A DNA stretch of 64,000 nucleotides from Burkholderia sp. HI2500 (GTDB taxonomy: Bacteria; Pseudomonadota; Gammaproteobacteria; Burkholderiales; Burkholderiaceae). Position numbers and translations under genes: made by a program. This document shows positions 55,187 to 64,000 of the stretch, piece after piece. The notes below the pieces were generated by a model. The model did not search any database and was not told where the DNA came from. It saw only the letters and a program-made list of their open reading frames with translations. The stretch spans positions 1,612,001 through 1,676,000 of the forward strand of contig NZ_NKFL01000006.1 in assembly GCF_002223055.1 (NCBI RefSeq), in the 5' to 3' direction. Numbering within the stretch: the stretch's first letter is position 1; each line of letters starts with the position of its first letter.

Positions 55187-56134
55187 ATGAGCGCCCTACT
55201 CGAACCCGCCGCCCAGCCGGTCGACGTGATTCCGCTGTCCGCCCATATCGGCGCGGAAATCCGCGGCGTCGACCTCACGCAACCGTTGACCACGCCGCAA
55301 ATCTCGGCGATCCGCGCCGCGCTGCTGAAATGGCGCGTCATCTTCTTTCGCGAGCAATTCCTCACGCACGAGCAGCATGTCGCGTTCTCCGCGCAGTTCG
55401 GCGAACCGACGGTCGGCCACCCGGTGTTCGGGCACGTCGACGGGCATCCGGCCGTCTACTCGATCGCGAAGCATCGCAAGGCGACGCGCTTCGAAGGCGA
55501 ACCGGTGCGCCGCCCGTGGACCGGCTGGCACACCGATGTGACGGCCGCCGCGAACCCGCCGTGGGCGTCGATCCTGCGCGGCGTGACGATCCCGCCGTAC
55601 GGCGGCGACACGCACTGGACGAACCTCGTGCGGGCGTACGAAACACTGTCCGCGCCGCTGCGCGGCTTCGTCGACGGCCTGCGCGGCATTCACCGCTTCA
55701 CGCCGCCGGCCGGCGCGCGCGCCACCGGTGCGTTCGACGACGCGGTCGAGCGCCGCCCGCTCGTCACCGAGCATCCGCTCGTGCGCGTGCATCCGGAGAC
55801 CGGTGAACGCGCGCTGTACGTGAGCCCGAGCTTCCTGAAATCGATCGTCGGGCTGACGCCGCGCGAGAGCCAGGCGCTGCTCGAACTGCTGTGGGAGCAC
55901 GTGACACGGCCGGAATTCACGATCCGCTTCAAGTGGGAACCGCGCAGCATCGCGTTCTGGGACAACCGCGCGACCGCCCACCTCGCGCCGGTCGACATCT
56001 TCGATCTCGACTTCGATCGCCAGCTGTATCGCACGACGCTCACCGGCGACGTGCCGGTCGGCCCCGACGGCCGGCCGTCGGTCGCGCTCGAAGGCTCGCC
56101 GGTCGAAGCCGCGGCGGCGGTCGCGCTCAACTGA
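55187..56134 (+). CDS. TauD/TfdA-family dioxygenase, second copy
   Basis: A 315-residue Fe(II)/2-oxoglutarate dioxygenase. The triad is His115 and Asp117 (GWHTDVTAAANPPWASILRG) and His265 (NRATAHLAP), with Arg282 (QLYRTTL). It is a distant paralogue of the AtsK-like protein, with changes around the substrate pocket (KHRKATRFEGEPVRRPWTG), so it probably accepts another organosulfur compound. The ATG at 55187 follows AGGAG; an upstream start overlapping GC-rich spacer is not supported. It ends the organosulfur operon. Confidence 0.85.
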   Translation: MSALLEPAAQPVDVIPLSAHIGAEIRGVDLTQPLTTPQISAIRAALLKWRVIFFREQFLTHEQHVAFSAQFGEPTVGHPVFGHVDGHPAVYSIAKHRKATRFEGEPVRRPWTGWHTDVTAAANPPWASILRGVTIPPYGGDTHWTNLVRAYETLSAPLRGFVDGLRGIHRFTPPAGARATGAFDDAVERRPLVTEHPLVRVHPETGERALYVSPSFLKSIVGLTPRESQALLELLWEHVTRPEFTIRFKWEPRSIAFWDNRATAHLAPVDIFDLDFDRQLYRTTLTGDVPVGPDGRPSVALEGSPVEAAAAVALN

Positions 56135-56154
56135 ACTGAACCGCTCTGCCGGCA

Positions 56155-56229
56155 GCCGGCGCGCACTGCATCGCGCCGGCCTTTCCCGGTTCGTGCCCCA
56201 CCGCGCGGACGACAGCACCGTCCGCGCGG
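56155..56229. terminator. Two hairpins between convergent genes
   Basis: First hairpin: GCCGGCGCG (56155-56163) and CGCGCCGGC (56172-56180), then CTTTCCC. Second: CCGCGCGGAC (56201-56210) and GTCCGCGCGG (56220-56229). Each is perfect and each faces the end of one of the convergent genes (stops at 56134 and 56238). Confidence 0.6.
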
Positions 56230-56237
56230 CCCGCCCG

Positions 56238-57899
56238 TCAATCCAGCCAGACCCCGTCGAAGCGATGCCCGCCGAGCGGCGAGAACGTCAGCCCGTGCAC
56301 GCGCTTGGACACCGGCAGCGACACGATCGACGTCGCGATCGGCGTGAACGGCACCTGGTCCTTGAACACGACCTGCGCCTGCTCGTACAGCGCCGTGCGC
56401 TTTGCGACATCCCCATTGGAACGCGCCGCGTCCACCAGCTTCTCGAAATCCTGGTTGCACCACTTCGCGAGATTGCTGCCGTGCACCGCGTCGCAGCCGA
56501 GCAGCGTGCCGAGCCAGTTGTCGGGGTCGCCGTTGTCGCCCGACCAGCCGTACAGGATCGCGTCGTGCTGCCCGTCGTGCTTCGCGCGGCGGTTGTATTC
56601 GCCCCATTCGTAGCTGACGATCTTCGCGCGCACGCCGATCTTCGCCCAGTCCTGCTGGATCAGCTGCGCCATCAACTGCGCATTCGGGTTGTACGGGCGC
56701 TGCACGGGCATCGCCCACAGCGTCAGGTCGAAGCCGTTCGGGAAGCCGGCCTGCGCGAGCAGCGCCTTCGCGGCCGCCGGGTCGCGCGGCGCATCCTTCA
56801 GCCGCGGGTTGTACGACCATTGCGCGGGCGGCATCGGGTTCGTCGCGATCGTCGCGTCGCCGTTGAACACGGTCTTCACGATCGCCGCCTTGTCGATCGC
56901 GATGTCGAGCGCGCGCCGCACGTCGACGCGATCGAGCGGCGCATGCTGCGTGTTGTACGCGACGAAGCCGACGTTGAAACCCACCCCCGAGAACAACGTC
57001 AGCTTCGGGTCGCGCCGCACCGTGTCGAGATCGGCCGGCCGCGGAAACGCCGATACCTGGCATTCGCCGGCCACCAGCTTCTGCAGGCGCGCGGCCGGAT
57101 CGGGCGTGATCGCGAACACGAGGCGCGCGAGCTTCACGTCGTCCGGTTTCCAGTAGTCGGGATTCGCGTCGTAGCGGATCAGCGCGTCCTTCTGGTACGT
57201 GCGCAGCAGGAACGGCCCCGTGCCCACCGGGAACTGGTTGATGTCGGCCTCGCGATGGCGCGCCGCGAGCTGCGACGCATACTCGGCCGACAGGATCGAC
57301 GCGAACGCCATCGCGAGATTGCGCACGAACACGACGTCGGGTGTCTTCAGCACGAAGCGCACCGTGTAGTCGTCGACCTTGTCGATGCGCTCGACGTTGC
57401 GGTCGAAGCCGAGGTCGCTGAAATACGGGAAGCTGACCGGATAGGCCTTGCGGAACGGATCGTCGGGATCGAGCATCCGGTGGAACGTGAAGACGACGTC
57501 GTCGGCCTGGAACGGCCGCGTCGGCTTGAACCACGCGGTGGTCTGGAATTTCACGTCGCGCCGCAGATGGAACGTGATCGTGCGCTGGTCGGGCGACACG
57601 TCCCAGCGCGTCGCGAGCGCCGGCTCGAGATCGAGCGTGCCGCGCTTGAACTGCACGAGCCCGTTGTAGACCGGGTACGTGCTCGCATCGAAATCGGTGC
57701 TCGTCGTATGCTGGCCCGGATCGAAGCCCGCCGGGCTGCCTTCGGTGCAATACACGAGCGTCTTGCCGGACGGCGCGGCAAGCGCGTGCGTGGCCGCGCC
57801 GGCGAGCAGCAGCGACGCCGCGAGACAACGCAGGGCGATCGCGGCATGGGGGACGCCACGCGCACGACGCGCGGCTGACGAAACGAAAGCTTTCTTCAT
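56238..57899 (-). CDS. Peptide/nickel-type ABC substrate-binding protein (SBP family 5)
   Basis: A 553-residue periplasmic protein with signal peptide (CLAASLLLAGAATHALA) and the family-5 pattern: LVYCTEGSPAGFDPGQHTTS, ADDVVFTFHRMLDPDDPFRK, FPVGTGPFLLRTYQKDALIR and DAILYGWSGDNGDPDNWLG. Such DppA-like proteins bind dipeptides, haem or similar ligands. No DppBCDF genes are adjacent in the window, so it must share a transporter encoded elsewhere. The stop converges on the dioxygenase gene. Confidence 0.9.
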   Translation of the reverse strand: MKKAFVSSAARRARGVPHAAIALRCLAASLLLAGAATHALAAPSGKTLVYCTEGSPAGFDPGQHTTSTDFDASTYPVYNGLVQFKRGTLDLEPALATRWDVSPDQRTITFHLRRDVKFQTTAWFKPTRPFQADDVVFTFHRMLDPDDPFRKAYPVSFPYFSDLGFDRNVERIDKVDDYTVRFVLKTPDVVFVRNLAMAFASILSAEYASQLAARHREADINQFPVGTGPFLLRTYQKDALIRYDANPDYWKPDDVKLARLVFAITPDPAARLQKLVAGECQVSAFPRPADLDTVRRDPKLTLFSGVGFNVGFVAYNTQHAPLDRVDVRRALDIAIDKAAIVKTVFNGDATIATNPMPPAQWSYNPRLKDAPRDPAAAKALLAQAGFPNGFDLTLWAMPVQRPYNPNAQLMAQLIQQDWAKIGVRAKIVSYEWGEYNRRAKHDGQHDAILYGWSGDNGDPDNWLGTLLGCDAVHGSNLAKWCNQDFEKLVDAARSNGDVAKRTALYEQAQVVFKDQVPFTPIATSIVSLPVSKRVHGLTFSPLGGHRFDGVWLD

Positions 57900-58188
57900 G
57901 GTGACGGATTCAGGAAAGAGCTGTCATGAAAATGACGACGGCCGATCTTCGCGCGCCTCCCGCCGATCGCTTACCAATTAATTTCGCGTTGCTTATCGTC
58001 GTGGCTGCATCCCGCTGCCCGTGCATGAAAACGTCCACGCGAGCGCCGGGCGGCCGTCTCGCGCCGCCGTCTTCCGGCCCCCTGCAGACTCGCCCGAAAT
58101 GGCGCATCGTATCGGCTGGCCAACGCCGGCACGGGCGCGCCGGGATTCGCCCGGCGCCGCCGCGCCGCCGATTCCAGGAGGACACACG

Positions 58189-58596
58189 ATGCCTGTCAGC
58201 TCCGAAACGTCTGCTCGCCCGGTGAAGACGCCGGGCCCCGATCACCCGATCATGGTCGAACTGCACCCGCGGCGCGTCGTGGTCAAGGCGGCCGGCAGGG
58301 TCGTCGCGGATACGCGCCGCGCGCTGGCGCTGCGTGAAGCCGCCTACCCGGCGGTGTTCTATATCCCGCGCGAGGACGCCGACCTGACGCTGCTGCAACG
58401 CACCAACCACGCGACGTACTGTCCGTACAAGGGCGACGCCGCCTATTACTCGATCCCGGTCGGCGGCGAGCGCGCCGTGAATGCCGTCTGGACCTACGAG
58501 GCGCCCTATCCGGCCGTCGACGCGATCCGCGGGCACCTCGCGTTCTATCCGGATCGCGTCGATTCGATCGAGGAAAGCCCGGCCGGCTCCGATTGA
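58189..58596 (+). CDS. DUF427-family protein
   Basis: A 135-residue soluble protein. HPRRVVVKAAGRVVADTRRA, then YIPREDADLTLLQRT and HATYCPYKGDAAYYS are the defining blocks of DUF427, a small beta-fold of unknown function. The ATG at 58189 is preceded by AGGAGG; a longer frame upstream has no conserved residues. The gaps on both sides (57900-58188, 58597-58894) hold no gene I can see. Confidence 0.88.
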   Translation: MPVSSETSARPVKTPGPDHPIMVELHPRRVVVKAAGRVVADTRRALALREAAYPAVFYIPREDADLTLLQRTNHATYCPYKGDAAYYSIPVGGERAVNAVWTYEAPYPAVDAIRGHLAFYPDRVDSIEESPAGSD

Positions 58597-58894
58597 GGGT
58601 CGTGACAGCCGTTCATCGAACGCCCGGCGGCTGCGTGTGCATGCGTGCGAACTCGCCGGCACGGCGGGCCGTGCCGGCGGGTTCGCGTGCCGATCACCGG
58701 CCCGAACCCGTCCACCTGGTTCGCCGCTGATTTGCATATGCGGATTCGTTGGTTGGCCGCCGGCCTGCGCGGCCGTATCGTCCTGAATCCGGCGCGGGCC
58801 GGCCCGTTGCGCGCAGCGCCCGCATCGGGCCCGCCCTGCGCCGGCCGCGCCGTCTTTCGCGCGCGGCCCGTGAACCCGCACGCAGGACGCCTCG

Positions 58895-59887
58895 ATGAAC
58901 GACACACCGCACGCAGACGTTGAACCGACACCGGCGAACCCGCATCGCCGCCAGTGGCTGCAAGGCGCGGCCGCCGGGCTGGCCGGGCTCGCGCTCGGCC
59001 CGCTCGCCGGCCTGCCGGCTCATGCGCAAGACAGCGGCACGCGGCTGCGCGTCGGTTTCCAGAAATACGGCAACTTCGTCGTGCTCAAGGCGCGCGGCAC
59101 GCTGGAGAAACGGCTCGCGAGCCAGGGCGTCACCGTGCAGTGGCTCGAATTTCCGGCCGGCCCGCAATTGCTCGAGGGCCTGAACGCCGGCGCGATCGAC
59201 GTCGGCACGGTCGGCGAGACGCCGCCGATCTTCGCGCAGGCGGGCGGCGTCGATTTCGTCTACATCGGCAACGAGCCGCCCGCGCCGCAGGGCGAGGCGA
59301 TCGTCGTGCTGCCCGATTCGCCGATCCGCAACGTCGCGCAGCTGCGCGGCAAGAAGGTCGCGTTCAACAAGGGTTCGAACGTCCATTACCTGCTCGTGAA
59401 GGCGCTCGAACATGCGGGGCTCACGTATGCCGACATCCAGCCGATCTACCTGACGCCCGCCGACGCACGCGCCGCGTTCGTGCAGCGCAACGTCGATGCA
59501 TGGGTGATCTGGGATCCGTACCTGGCCGCCGCCGAACGGCAGATCGGCGCGCGCGTGATCGCGAACGGCGAAGGGCTCGTGCGCAATACGCAGTACTACC
59601 TCGCCGCACGCAAATACGCGGCGGCCCACCCGCAGGTCATACGCGCGCTGCTCGACGAAGTCGACGCGGTCGACCGCTGGGCGCGCGACCATGTGCCCGA
59701 AGTCGCCACGCAACTGTCGCCGCTCGTCGGCCTCGATGCGCCGACGCTCGAAGTCGCGCTCAAGCGCGCCGGCTACGGCGTGCAGCCGATCAGCGACGCG
59801 ACGCTCGCGTATCAGCAGAACATCGCGGATTCATTCAGCGCGCTGAAGCTGATTCCGGGCAAGCTGTCGGTCGCGAGCGCACGCTGA
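58895..59887 (+). CDS. Lone aliphatic-sulfonate ABC substrate-binding protein (SsuA-like)
   Basis: A 330-residue periplasmic protein. The N-terminus has a twin-arginine-like signal (RRQWLQGAAAGLAGLALGPL ending AHA). RVGFQKYGNFVVLKARGTLE, FPAGPQLLEGLNAGAIDVGT and FVQRNVDAWVIWDPYLAAAE identify the SsuA group. As with the gene at 34954, no permease or ATPase is next to it. Together with 50255 the window encodes three such binding proteins for one complete transporter. Confidence 0.9.
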   Translation: MNDTPHADVEPTPANPHRRQWLQGAAAGLAGLALGPLAGLPAHAQDSGTRLRVGFQKYGNFVVLKARGTLEKRLASQGVTVQWLEFPAGPQLLEGLNAGAIDVGTVGETPPIFAQAGGVDFVYIGNEPPAPQGEAIVVLPDSPIRNVAQLRGKKVAFNKGSNVHYLLVKALEHAGLTYADIQPIYLTPADARAAFVQRNVDAWVIWDPYLAAAERQIGARVIANGEGLVRNTQYYLAARKYAAAHPQVIRALLDEVDAVDRWARDHVPEVATQLSPLVGLDAPTLEVALKRAGYGVQPISDATLAYQQNIADSFSALKLIPGKLSVASAR

Positions 59888-59909
59888 CGCGCGGCGCGGT
59901 ACGCGTGAT

Positions 59910-60494
59910 TCAGCGTGCGGGTGCCGCGCCGATGCGCCGCCATTCGTCGTAGTCGGTGACCAGACCTGCTTCGTCGACCGCGATATCGGCCGCATACGTG
60001 CCGCTTTCGTAGCGGTACACGCGCTCCGCCGTACGCGTATAGCGTTGCTCGCCCCGCACGAACGCGACATCCGGAAAGCGCAGCCACGCGGTGTGGATCA
60101 CCGCCGCTTCGCCGTCGGCCAGCCTGAGCCGCCGGATCGGCAGCGTATTCGTCGACGGGCTGAAGCCGAGATCGAGGTCGGTCGCGCCCGCGAGCGCCGG
60201 GACGTCGACGCCGTCGATCGTCCATCGCCCTGCGTCACGGCGGATATCCCACTGCCGCGGCGGCTGCGTGCCGCCCCACTGCGTGATGCTTGCCGAGCGC
60301 GTGAGCCAGTCGGCGTCGCATGCGATCGCGTAATCGATGCGAAACGGCGAGCCGTCGACCGCACCCGACACCGATCCCGACAGATCGATTCCCGTGCGCG
60401 ACTCGACGAGCCGGCACCATTCGGCTGCCTGCCACGTCTGCACGATCTGCCATGCGACGCAGCGCGTGCGCACCGCGTCATCCTGTTGCGTCAT
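59910..60494 (-). CDS. Putative glycolipid-binding protein (DUF1089-like)
   Basis: A 194-residue cytosolic protein. QWGGTQPPRQWDIRRDAGRW, DLDLGFSPSTNTLPIRRLRL and DYDEWRRIG fit the putative glycolipid-binding family that is widespread in actinobacteria and proteobacteria; its role is unknown. The ATG at 60494 follows GGGAGA; a start eight codons earlier is possible. It is convergent with the binding-protein gene and divergent from the LysR gene. Confidence 0.75.
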   Translation of the reverse strand: MTQQDDAVRTRCVAWQIVQTWQAAEWCRLVESRTGIDLSGSVSGAVDGSPFRIDYAIACDADWLTRSASITQWGGTQPPRQWDIRRDAGRWTIDGVDVPALAGATDLDLGFSPSTNTLPIRRLRLADGEAAVIHTAWLRFPDVAFVRGEQRYTRTAERVYRYESGTYAADIAVDEAGLVTDYDEWRRIGAAPAR

Positions 60495-60668
60495 GTCGTC
60501 GTCTCCCGTCGATCGCACGGATGCCGATTGTCCCCCATCGCACCGGCGAACACACGCGGCTTCGCCAACCGATGGTCAGTATCGGTTCGTCGCGCACCAT
60601 CGGGCGGCCCTGCTTTGATACCATCCGTCGATCGGCATCAACCGGAACCGGACAAGGGGCGCGACTTC

Positions 60669-61577
60669 ATGGATTTGCTGGCGACGATGCGCATCTACGT
60701 GAGGGTCGTCGAGCGCGGCACGATGTCCGGCGCGGCGCGCGATCTCGACATGGGCCAGCCGGCCGTCAGCGAGCGCATCGAGCGGCTCGAGAAGCATCTC
60801 GGCACACGGCTGCTGTTGCGCAGTGCCCGCACCCTCACGTGCACCGAAGAAGGCCGGATCTTCTACGAACGCAGCAAGGAACTGCTCGAAGCGGCCGACG
60901 ACGCGGTCGCATCGGTGTCGAAGACGGAGAACGCACTCGACGGCACGATCCGGCTCGCGGCGCCGCAATGCATCGGCGAGGTCGTGCTGCCGGGTGTGCT
61001 GATGCATGTCCGCAGCGCGTATCCGAACCTGCACATCGACCTGGTCCTGAACGACGACATCGTCGATCCGGTCACGGAAGGCGTCGACATCTCGATCCGC
61101 GTCGGCCAGCTCGGCGACGGCGGGTTCGTCGCGCATCCGGTCGGCGCGGTCGGCCGCCGGCTCGTTGCCGCGCCGTCGTATCTCGAGCGGCACGGCCCGA
61201 TCGACACGGCGGCCGATCTCGCGAACCATCCGTTCGTCCGTGTGAAAGGTGTCTTCGCGAGTGAACGACTGCCGCTGCGGCGCGACGGCGACGCGCTCGA
61301 CTACGCGCGCATCCGCACGATCATGACGACGAGCCACTGGCGCCCGATGTTCGACACGATCGTGGCCGGCGGCGGCATCGGCGTGGTCCAGCAGCCGGCC
61401 TGCGCCGACGCGCTCGCGGCCGGCACGCTCGTCGAGCTCCTGCCGCACTACGTGATTCCCGATTTCGCGCTCAACGTGCTCGTGCATGCGCAGCGGCCGC
61501 TGCCGCCGCGCGTGCGGGCCGTCGTCGACCTGCTGAAGCAGGACCTCCCGCCGCTGCTGGCCCGCCCTGCCCGATAA
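60669..61577 (+). CDS. LysR-family transcriptional regulator
   Basis: A 302-residue LysR protein of the CrgA-like group: MDLLATMRIYVRVVERGTMS, the helix-turn-helix SGAARDLDMGQPAVSERIER, and effector-domain segments GVDISIRVGQLGDGGFVAHP and TIVAGGGIGVVQQPACADAL. The ATG at 60669 gives the normal length; a longer frame upstream is spurious. It is divergent from the glycolipid-binding-like gene and convergent with potE. Its target is unknown. Confidence 0.92.
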   Translation: MDLLATMRIYVRVVERGTMSGAARDLDMGQPAVSERIERLEKHLGTRLLLRSARTLTCTEEGRIFYERSKELLEAADDAVASVSKTENALDGTIRLAAPQCIGEVVLPGVLMHVRSAYPNLHIDLVLNDDIVDPVTEGVDISIRVGQLGDGGFVAHPVGAVGRRLVAAPSYLERHGPIDTAADLANHPFVRVKGVFASERLPLRRDGDALDYARIRTIMTTSHWRPMFDTIVAGGGIGVVQQPACADALAAGTLVELLPHYVIPDFALNVLVHAQRPLPPRVRAVVDLLKQDLPPLLARPAR

Positions 61578-61578
61578 C

Positions 61579-61594
61579 GGCGGCGCGCGCCGCC
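61579..61594. terminator. Palindromic hairpin between convergent genes
   Basis: GGCGGCGCGCGCCGCC is self-complementary. It lies directly after the LysR stop and just before the potE stop. There is no T run, so its terminator role is uncertain. Confidence 0.4.
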
Positions 61595-61598
61595 CCCG

Positions 61599-62984
61599 TC
61601 ACGCCTGCAGCGACTTCCCCGGCTCCTTCACGTGGGCATCGACTTCCATCTGGTAGAAGCGCGCGCTGACGAAGCCGAACAGCGTCCAGCCCAGGAACAC
61701 GCACAGGCCGCCGAGCATCAGCGCCTGCTCGCCCGAGCTGAACAGCGCATAGAAGCTGTACGCGGTCGCCACCATCGCGATCACGTTGGTCAGCAGCGCC
61801 TTCGCCGGCGGCACCTTCGCGACCTTCTGGATCGTGATCAGCGCAGCCATCGACATCACGTAAGGCACGAGATTCGTGACGACCGCTAGATCGACGATCT
61901 TCTGGAACTGGCTGCTCAGCTCCGGGCTGATCGTCATCAGCGCCAGCGCGACCTGCGCGACCAGCAGGATCACCATCCCGACGATCGGCGTGCCGGTGCG
62001 CGTCGCACGCGCGAACACCGGCAGGAAGTAGCCGACGTCCGCCGAGCTCTTGAACACCTGCGCGACCGTGAACTGCCAGCCGAGCAGCGAGCCGATGCAC
62101 GCGATCACCATCAGCGCGGTGACGATCGTGCCGACCGTCGGCGTGAACATCGTCGCGAACGCGATGCCGAACGGCGCATTCGACTTCGCGAGCAGCGCGT
62201 TGGGCACGATCCCCGCGATCACGTTGGTCGACACGATGTAGAAGATCGCCGACGCGATCGTGCCGCCGAGCACGGCGATCGGCACGTTGCGCTCCGGGTT
62301 CTCCACGGCGTCCGAGTTCGCGCACGCCGATTCGAGCCCGAGGAACGCCCACAGCGTCACCGCGATCGAGCTGCCGACGGCCGGCCCGAACGGCAGGTTG
62401 TTAGGATTCCATGCGGCGCCCCAGGTCGCGCCGCTGAACCAGAACCAGCCGATCAGCGACACGACGACGACCGGAATGATCACGCCCCACACCGTCACCG
62501 CGCCGATCCGGCCGGTGATGCGCGAGCCGCCGAAGTTCGCGACCGTCGTCAGCACGAGCAGGAAGATCGTCCACAGGCCGGTCTGCAGCGGCGACAGCGT
62601 CGCGTCGAACAGCACGGTGCCGTAGCCGACCGCCGTGACGCCGATCGCGACGTTGGCGATCACGAGCGACAGCCCGTACGTGTAGTTCGCCATGTAGTTG
62701 CCGGCCTTGCCGAACGCGTATTCCGCGTAGCCGCCCATCCCGCCCGGCTTGCGGCTCAGCATCCCGCAGCGCGCGAACGCATAGGCCAGCGCGAGCGAGC
62801 CGCCGGCCGTGACGATCCACGACAGCAGCGAGATCGTGCCGACCTGCGCGAGCTTCGACGGCAGCAGGATGATGCCGGAACCCATCATGTTGACCGCCGT
62901 GAGGATGGTCAGCTGCCAGACGTTCATCCGGTTCTTCGGCGCGGCCGCGGCGGCCGCGTCGGACATGCGCGCTGTGTTTTCCAT
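61599..62984 (-). CDS. potE: Putrescine-ornithine antiporter
   Basis: A 461-residue APC-family antiporter with 12 helices. NVWQLTILTAVNMMGSGIIL, GGYAEYAFGKAGNYMANYTY, SIAVTLWAFLGLESACANSD and LLGWQFTVAQVFKSSADVGY are nearly identical in pattern to PotE. It exchanges putrescine for ornithine and supports acid resistance together with ornithine decarboxylase. The ATG at 62984 has GAGGGA eight bases upstream. It lies 46 bases after the decarboxylase gene, forming a speF-potE-type operon. Confidence 0.93.
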   Translation of the reverse strand: MENTARMSDAAAAAAPKNRMNVWQLTILTAVNMMGSGIILLPSKLAQVGTISLLSWIVTAGGSLALAYAFARCGMLSRKPGGMGGYAEYAFGKAGNYMANYTYGLSLVIANVAIGVTAVGYGTVLFDATLSPLQTGLWTIFLLVLTTVANFGGSRITGRIGAVTVWGVIIPVVVVSLIGWFWFSGATWGAAWNPNNLPFGPAVGSSIAVTLWAFLGLESACANSDAVENPERNVPIAVLGGTIASAIFYIVSTNVIAGIVPNALLAKSNAPFGIAFATMFTPTVGTIVTALMVIACIGSLLGWQFTVAQVFKSSADVGYFLPVFARATRTGTPIVGMVILLVAQVALALMTISPELSSQFQKIVDLAVVTNLVPYVMSMAALITIQKVAKVPPAKALLTNVIAMVATAYSFYALFSSGEQALMLGGLCVFLGWTLFGFVSARFYQMEVDAHVKEPGKSLQA

Positions 62985-63030
62985 GATGTCGATCCCTCGA
63001 TGTCAGGCCGTTGCGCAGCCGGTCGCGCGT

Positions 63031-63999
63031 TCAGGCCGTCAGGCAATACACGCGGTACGTGCCGTCCTCGACTTCCACGCCGTGCGTATCGTGCGCGAAG
63101 CCCGGGAAGCGCCGGTCGTACGCTTCGAGCGCCTTCAGGTAACCGAGCACCGGGCCGTCCGCCGGCCCCGCGTTCTCGCCCGGCATCAACAGCGGAATGC
63201 CCGGCGGATACGGCACGACGCCGGTGGCGACCGTGCGTCCGGCCAGTTCCTCGAGCGTGACCTGCTCGACGCGGCCCTGCACCAGATGCTCGTACGCGCG
63301 CACCGGGCTCATCTCCGGCTTCGGCAGGATCGAGAACGCCTCCGACATCAACCGCGTCGTGCCGAGCTGCTCCATCGCCGCGAACATCGTGTCGGCCAGG
63401 TCCTTCAGCCCCATGCCCGCATAGCGCGAGCCATGCGCCTTCGCGAGCGACGGAATCGCCATGTCGAGCGGCAGGTTCGCGTCGTAGTCGCGCTTGAAGT
63501 CGCACAGCGCGCTGACGAGCGAGCCCCACTTGCCCTTCGTGATGCCGATCGAGAACAGGAACAGGATCGTGAAGTCGGTGGTTTTCTCGACGACGATCCC
63601 GCGCGCATCGAGATACGCGGTCACGACGCTCGCCGGAATGCCGACCGGCATCAGGCCGCCTGCCGGCGCGACGCCCGGCGTGACGATCGACACCTTGATC
63701 GGATCGAGCATGCAGTAGCCGTCCTCGATATTGCCGAAGCCGTGCCATTGCGCGCCGGGGCGCAGCACCCAGCACGACGGGTCGCTCGCGAGCAGCTCGG
63801 GCGACGCGTCGTGGAACGGCAGCGTGCGGCCGGTGCGCGTCTCGAGCACGGTGTCGGGCTGCCAGCACTCGAAGAACCAGTCGCCCTTCGCGCCGAACTC
63901 GCTGTTCATCCGCGCGATCATCTGCCGGAACGCGACGGCCTCCTCGATCGACTCGTGCGTGAGCGCCGCACCGCCGGGGCCGTCCATCATCGCGGCCGC
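63031..63999 (-). CDS. speF: Ornithine/lysine/arginine decarboxylase, C-terminal part (5' end beyond window)
   Basis: 323 codons in frame to the window edge. The sequence fits the C-terminal half of the large PLP-dependent decarboxylases (SpeF/CadA/AdiA): PDTVLETRTGRTLPFHDASP, GVVPYPPGIPLLMPGENAGP and the end THGVEVEDGTYRVYCLTA. The PLP lysine and wing domain are outside the window. The potE gene directly downstream suggests ornithine as substrate (SpeF), but lysine cannot be excluded from this part alone. The ATG at 63990 is internal and not the true start. Confidence 0.88.
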   Translation of the reverse strand, partial: AAAMMDGPGGAALTHESIEEAVAFRQMIARMNSEFGAKGDWFFECWQPDTVLETRTGRTLPFHDASPELLASDPSCWVLRPGAQWHGFGNIEDGYCMLDPIKVSIVTPGVAPAGGLMPVGIPASVVTAYLDARGIVVEKTTDFTILFLFSIGITKGKWGSLVSALCDFKRDYDANLPLDMAIPSLAKAHGSRYAGMGLKDLADTMFAAMEQLGTTRLMSEAFSILPKPEMSPVRAYEHLVQGRVEQVTLEELAGRTVATGVVPYPPGIPLLMPGENAGPADGPVLGYLKALEAYDRRFPGFAHDTHGVEVEDGTYRVYCLTA

Positions 64000-64000
64000 G

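Overview
The window is high-GC, compact and rich in LysR regulators, solute transporters and aromatic/heterocycle catabolism. Its gene content and protein style point to Burkholderiaceae, most likely a Burkholderia cepacia-complex type genome and probably a secondary replicon. This is inferred from gene content only. I saw no rRNA, tRNA, CRISPR array or recognisable insertion sequence.

Layout. 1-2837: a LysR gene running off the left edge, divergent from a YcaC-like isochorismatase-family hydrolase, then a type II haloacid dehalogenase and a convergent SRPBCC protein. 2838-6206: an AT-rich insert carrying one large gene. Its product joins an N-terminal PD-(D/E)XK nuclease domain to a STAND-type NTPase and is the best candidate here for an undescribed (anti-phage) system. 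On its left lies a broken LysR remnant, and on its right the 3' end of an intact LysR gene. 7342-11207: MFS transporter, mmsA and mmsB under a divergent LysR gene. 11894-24652: a nicotinate-degradation cluster (maleamate pathway). A minus-strand operon holds nicC, nicA and a cytochrome gene. A plus-strand operon holds nicE, nicD, nicX, nicF and a molybdopterin subunit. nicR and nicT follow. The hydroxylase is unusually split: the full Mo subunit has no cytochromes, and the tri-haem cytochrome protein carries a degenerate half Mo domain. A short motif recurs at all four nic control regions and is a likely NicR operator.

24958-35940: DUF4397 and other lipoproteins, an NCS1 permease with an Asp/Glu/hydantoin-racemase-family partner and a LysR gene, a DUF1090 protein, an AEC transporter, a DHA2-type MFS exporter with a divergent LysR gene, and a lone sulfonate-type binding protein. 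35963-38883: a DUF2591-like small gene, a GtrB-like glycosyltransferase and a GT87-like membrane protein. 38856-49398: a complete Tad/Flp pilus operon on the minus strand, from flp to tadG, with a promoter and a perfect 15-bp inverted repeat upstream. 50255-56134: a sulfonate/sulfate-ester uptake system (binding protein, two permeases, ATPase) with AtsK and a second TauD-family dioxygenase. 56238-64000: a peptide-type binding protein, a DUF427 protein, another lone sulfonate-type binding protein, a glycolipid-binding-like protein, a LysR gene, and a potE antiporter downstream of a decarboxylase that runs off the right edge.

Functionally the window combines nutrient scavenging (nicotinate as carbon and nitrogen source, organosulfur, branched-chain semialdehydes, hydantoin- or purine-like compounds), surface attachment (Tad pili) and one horizontally acquired putative defence gene.
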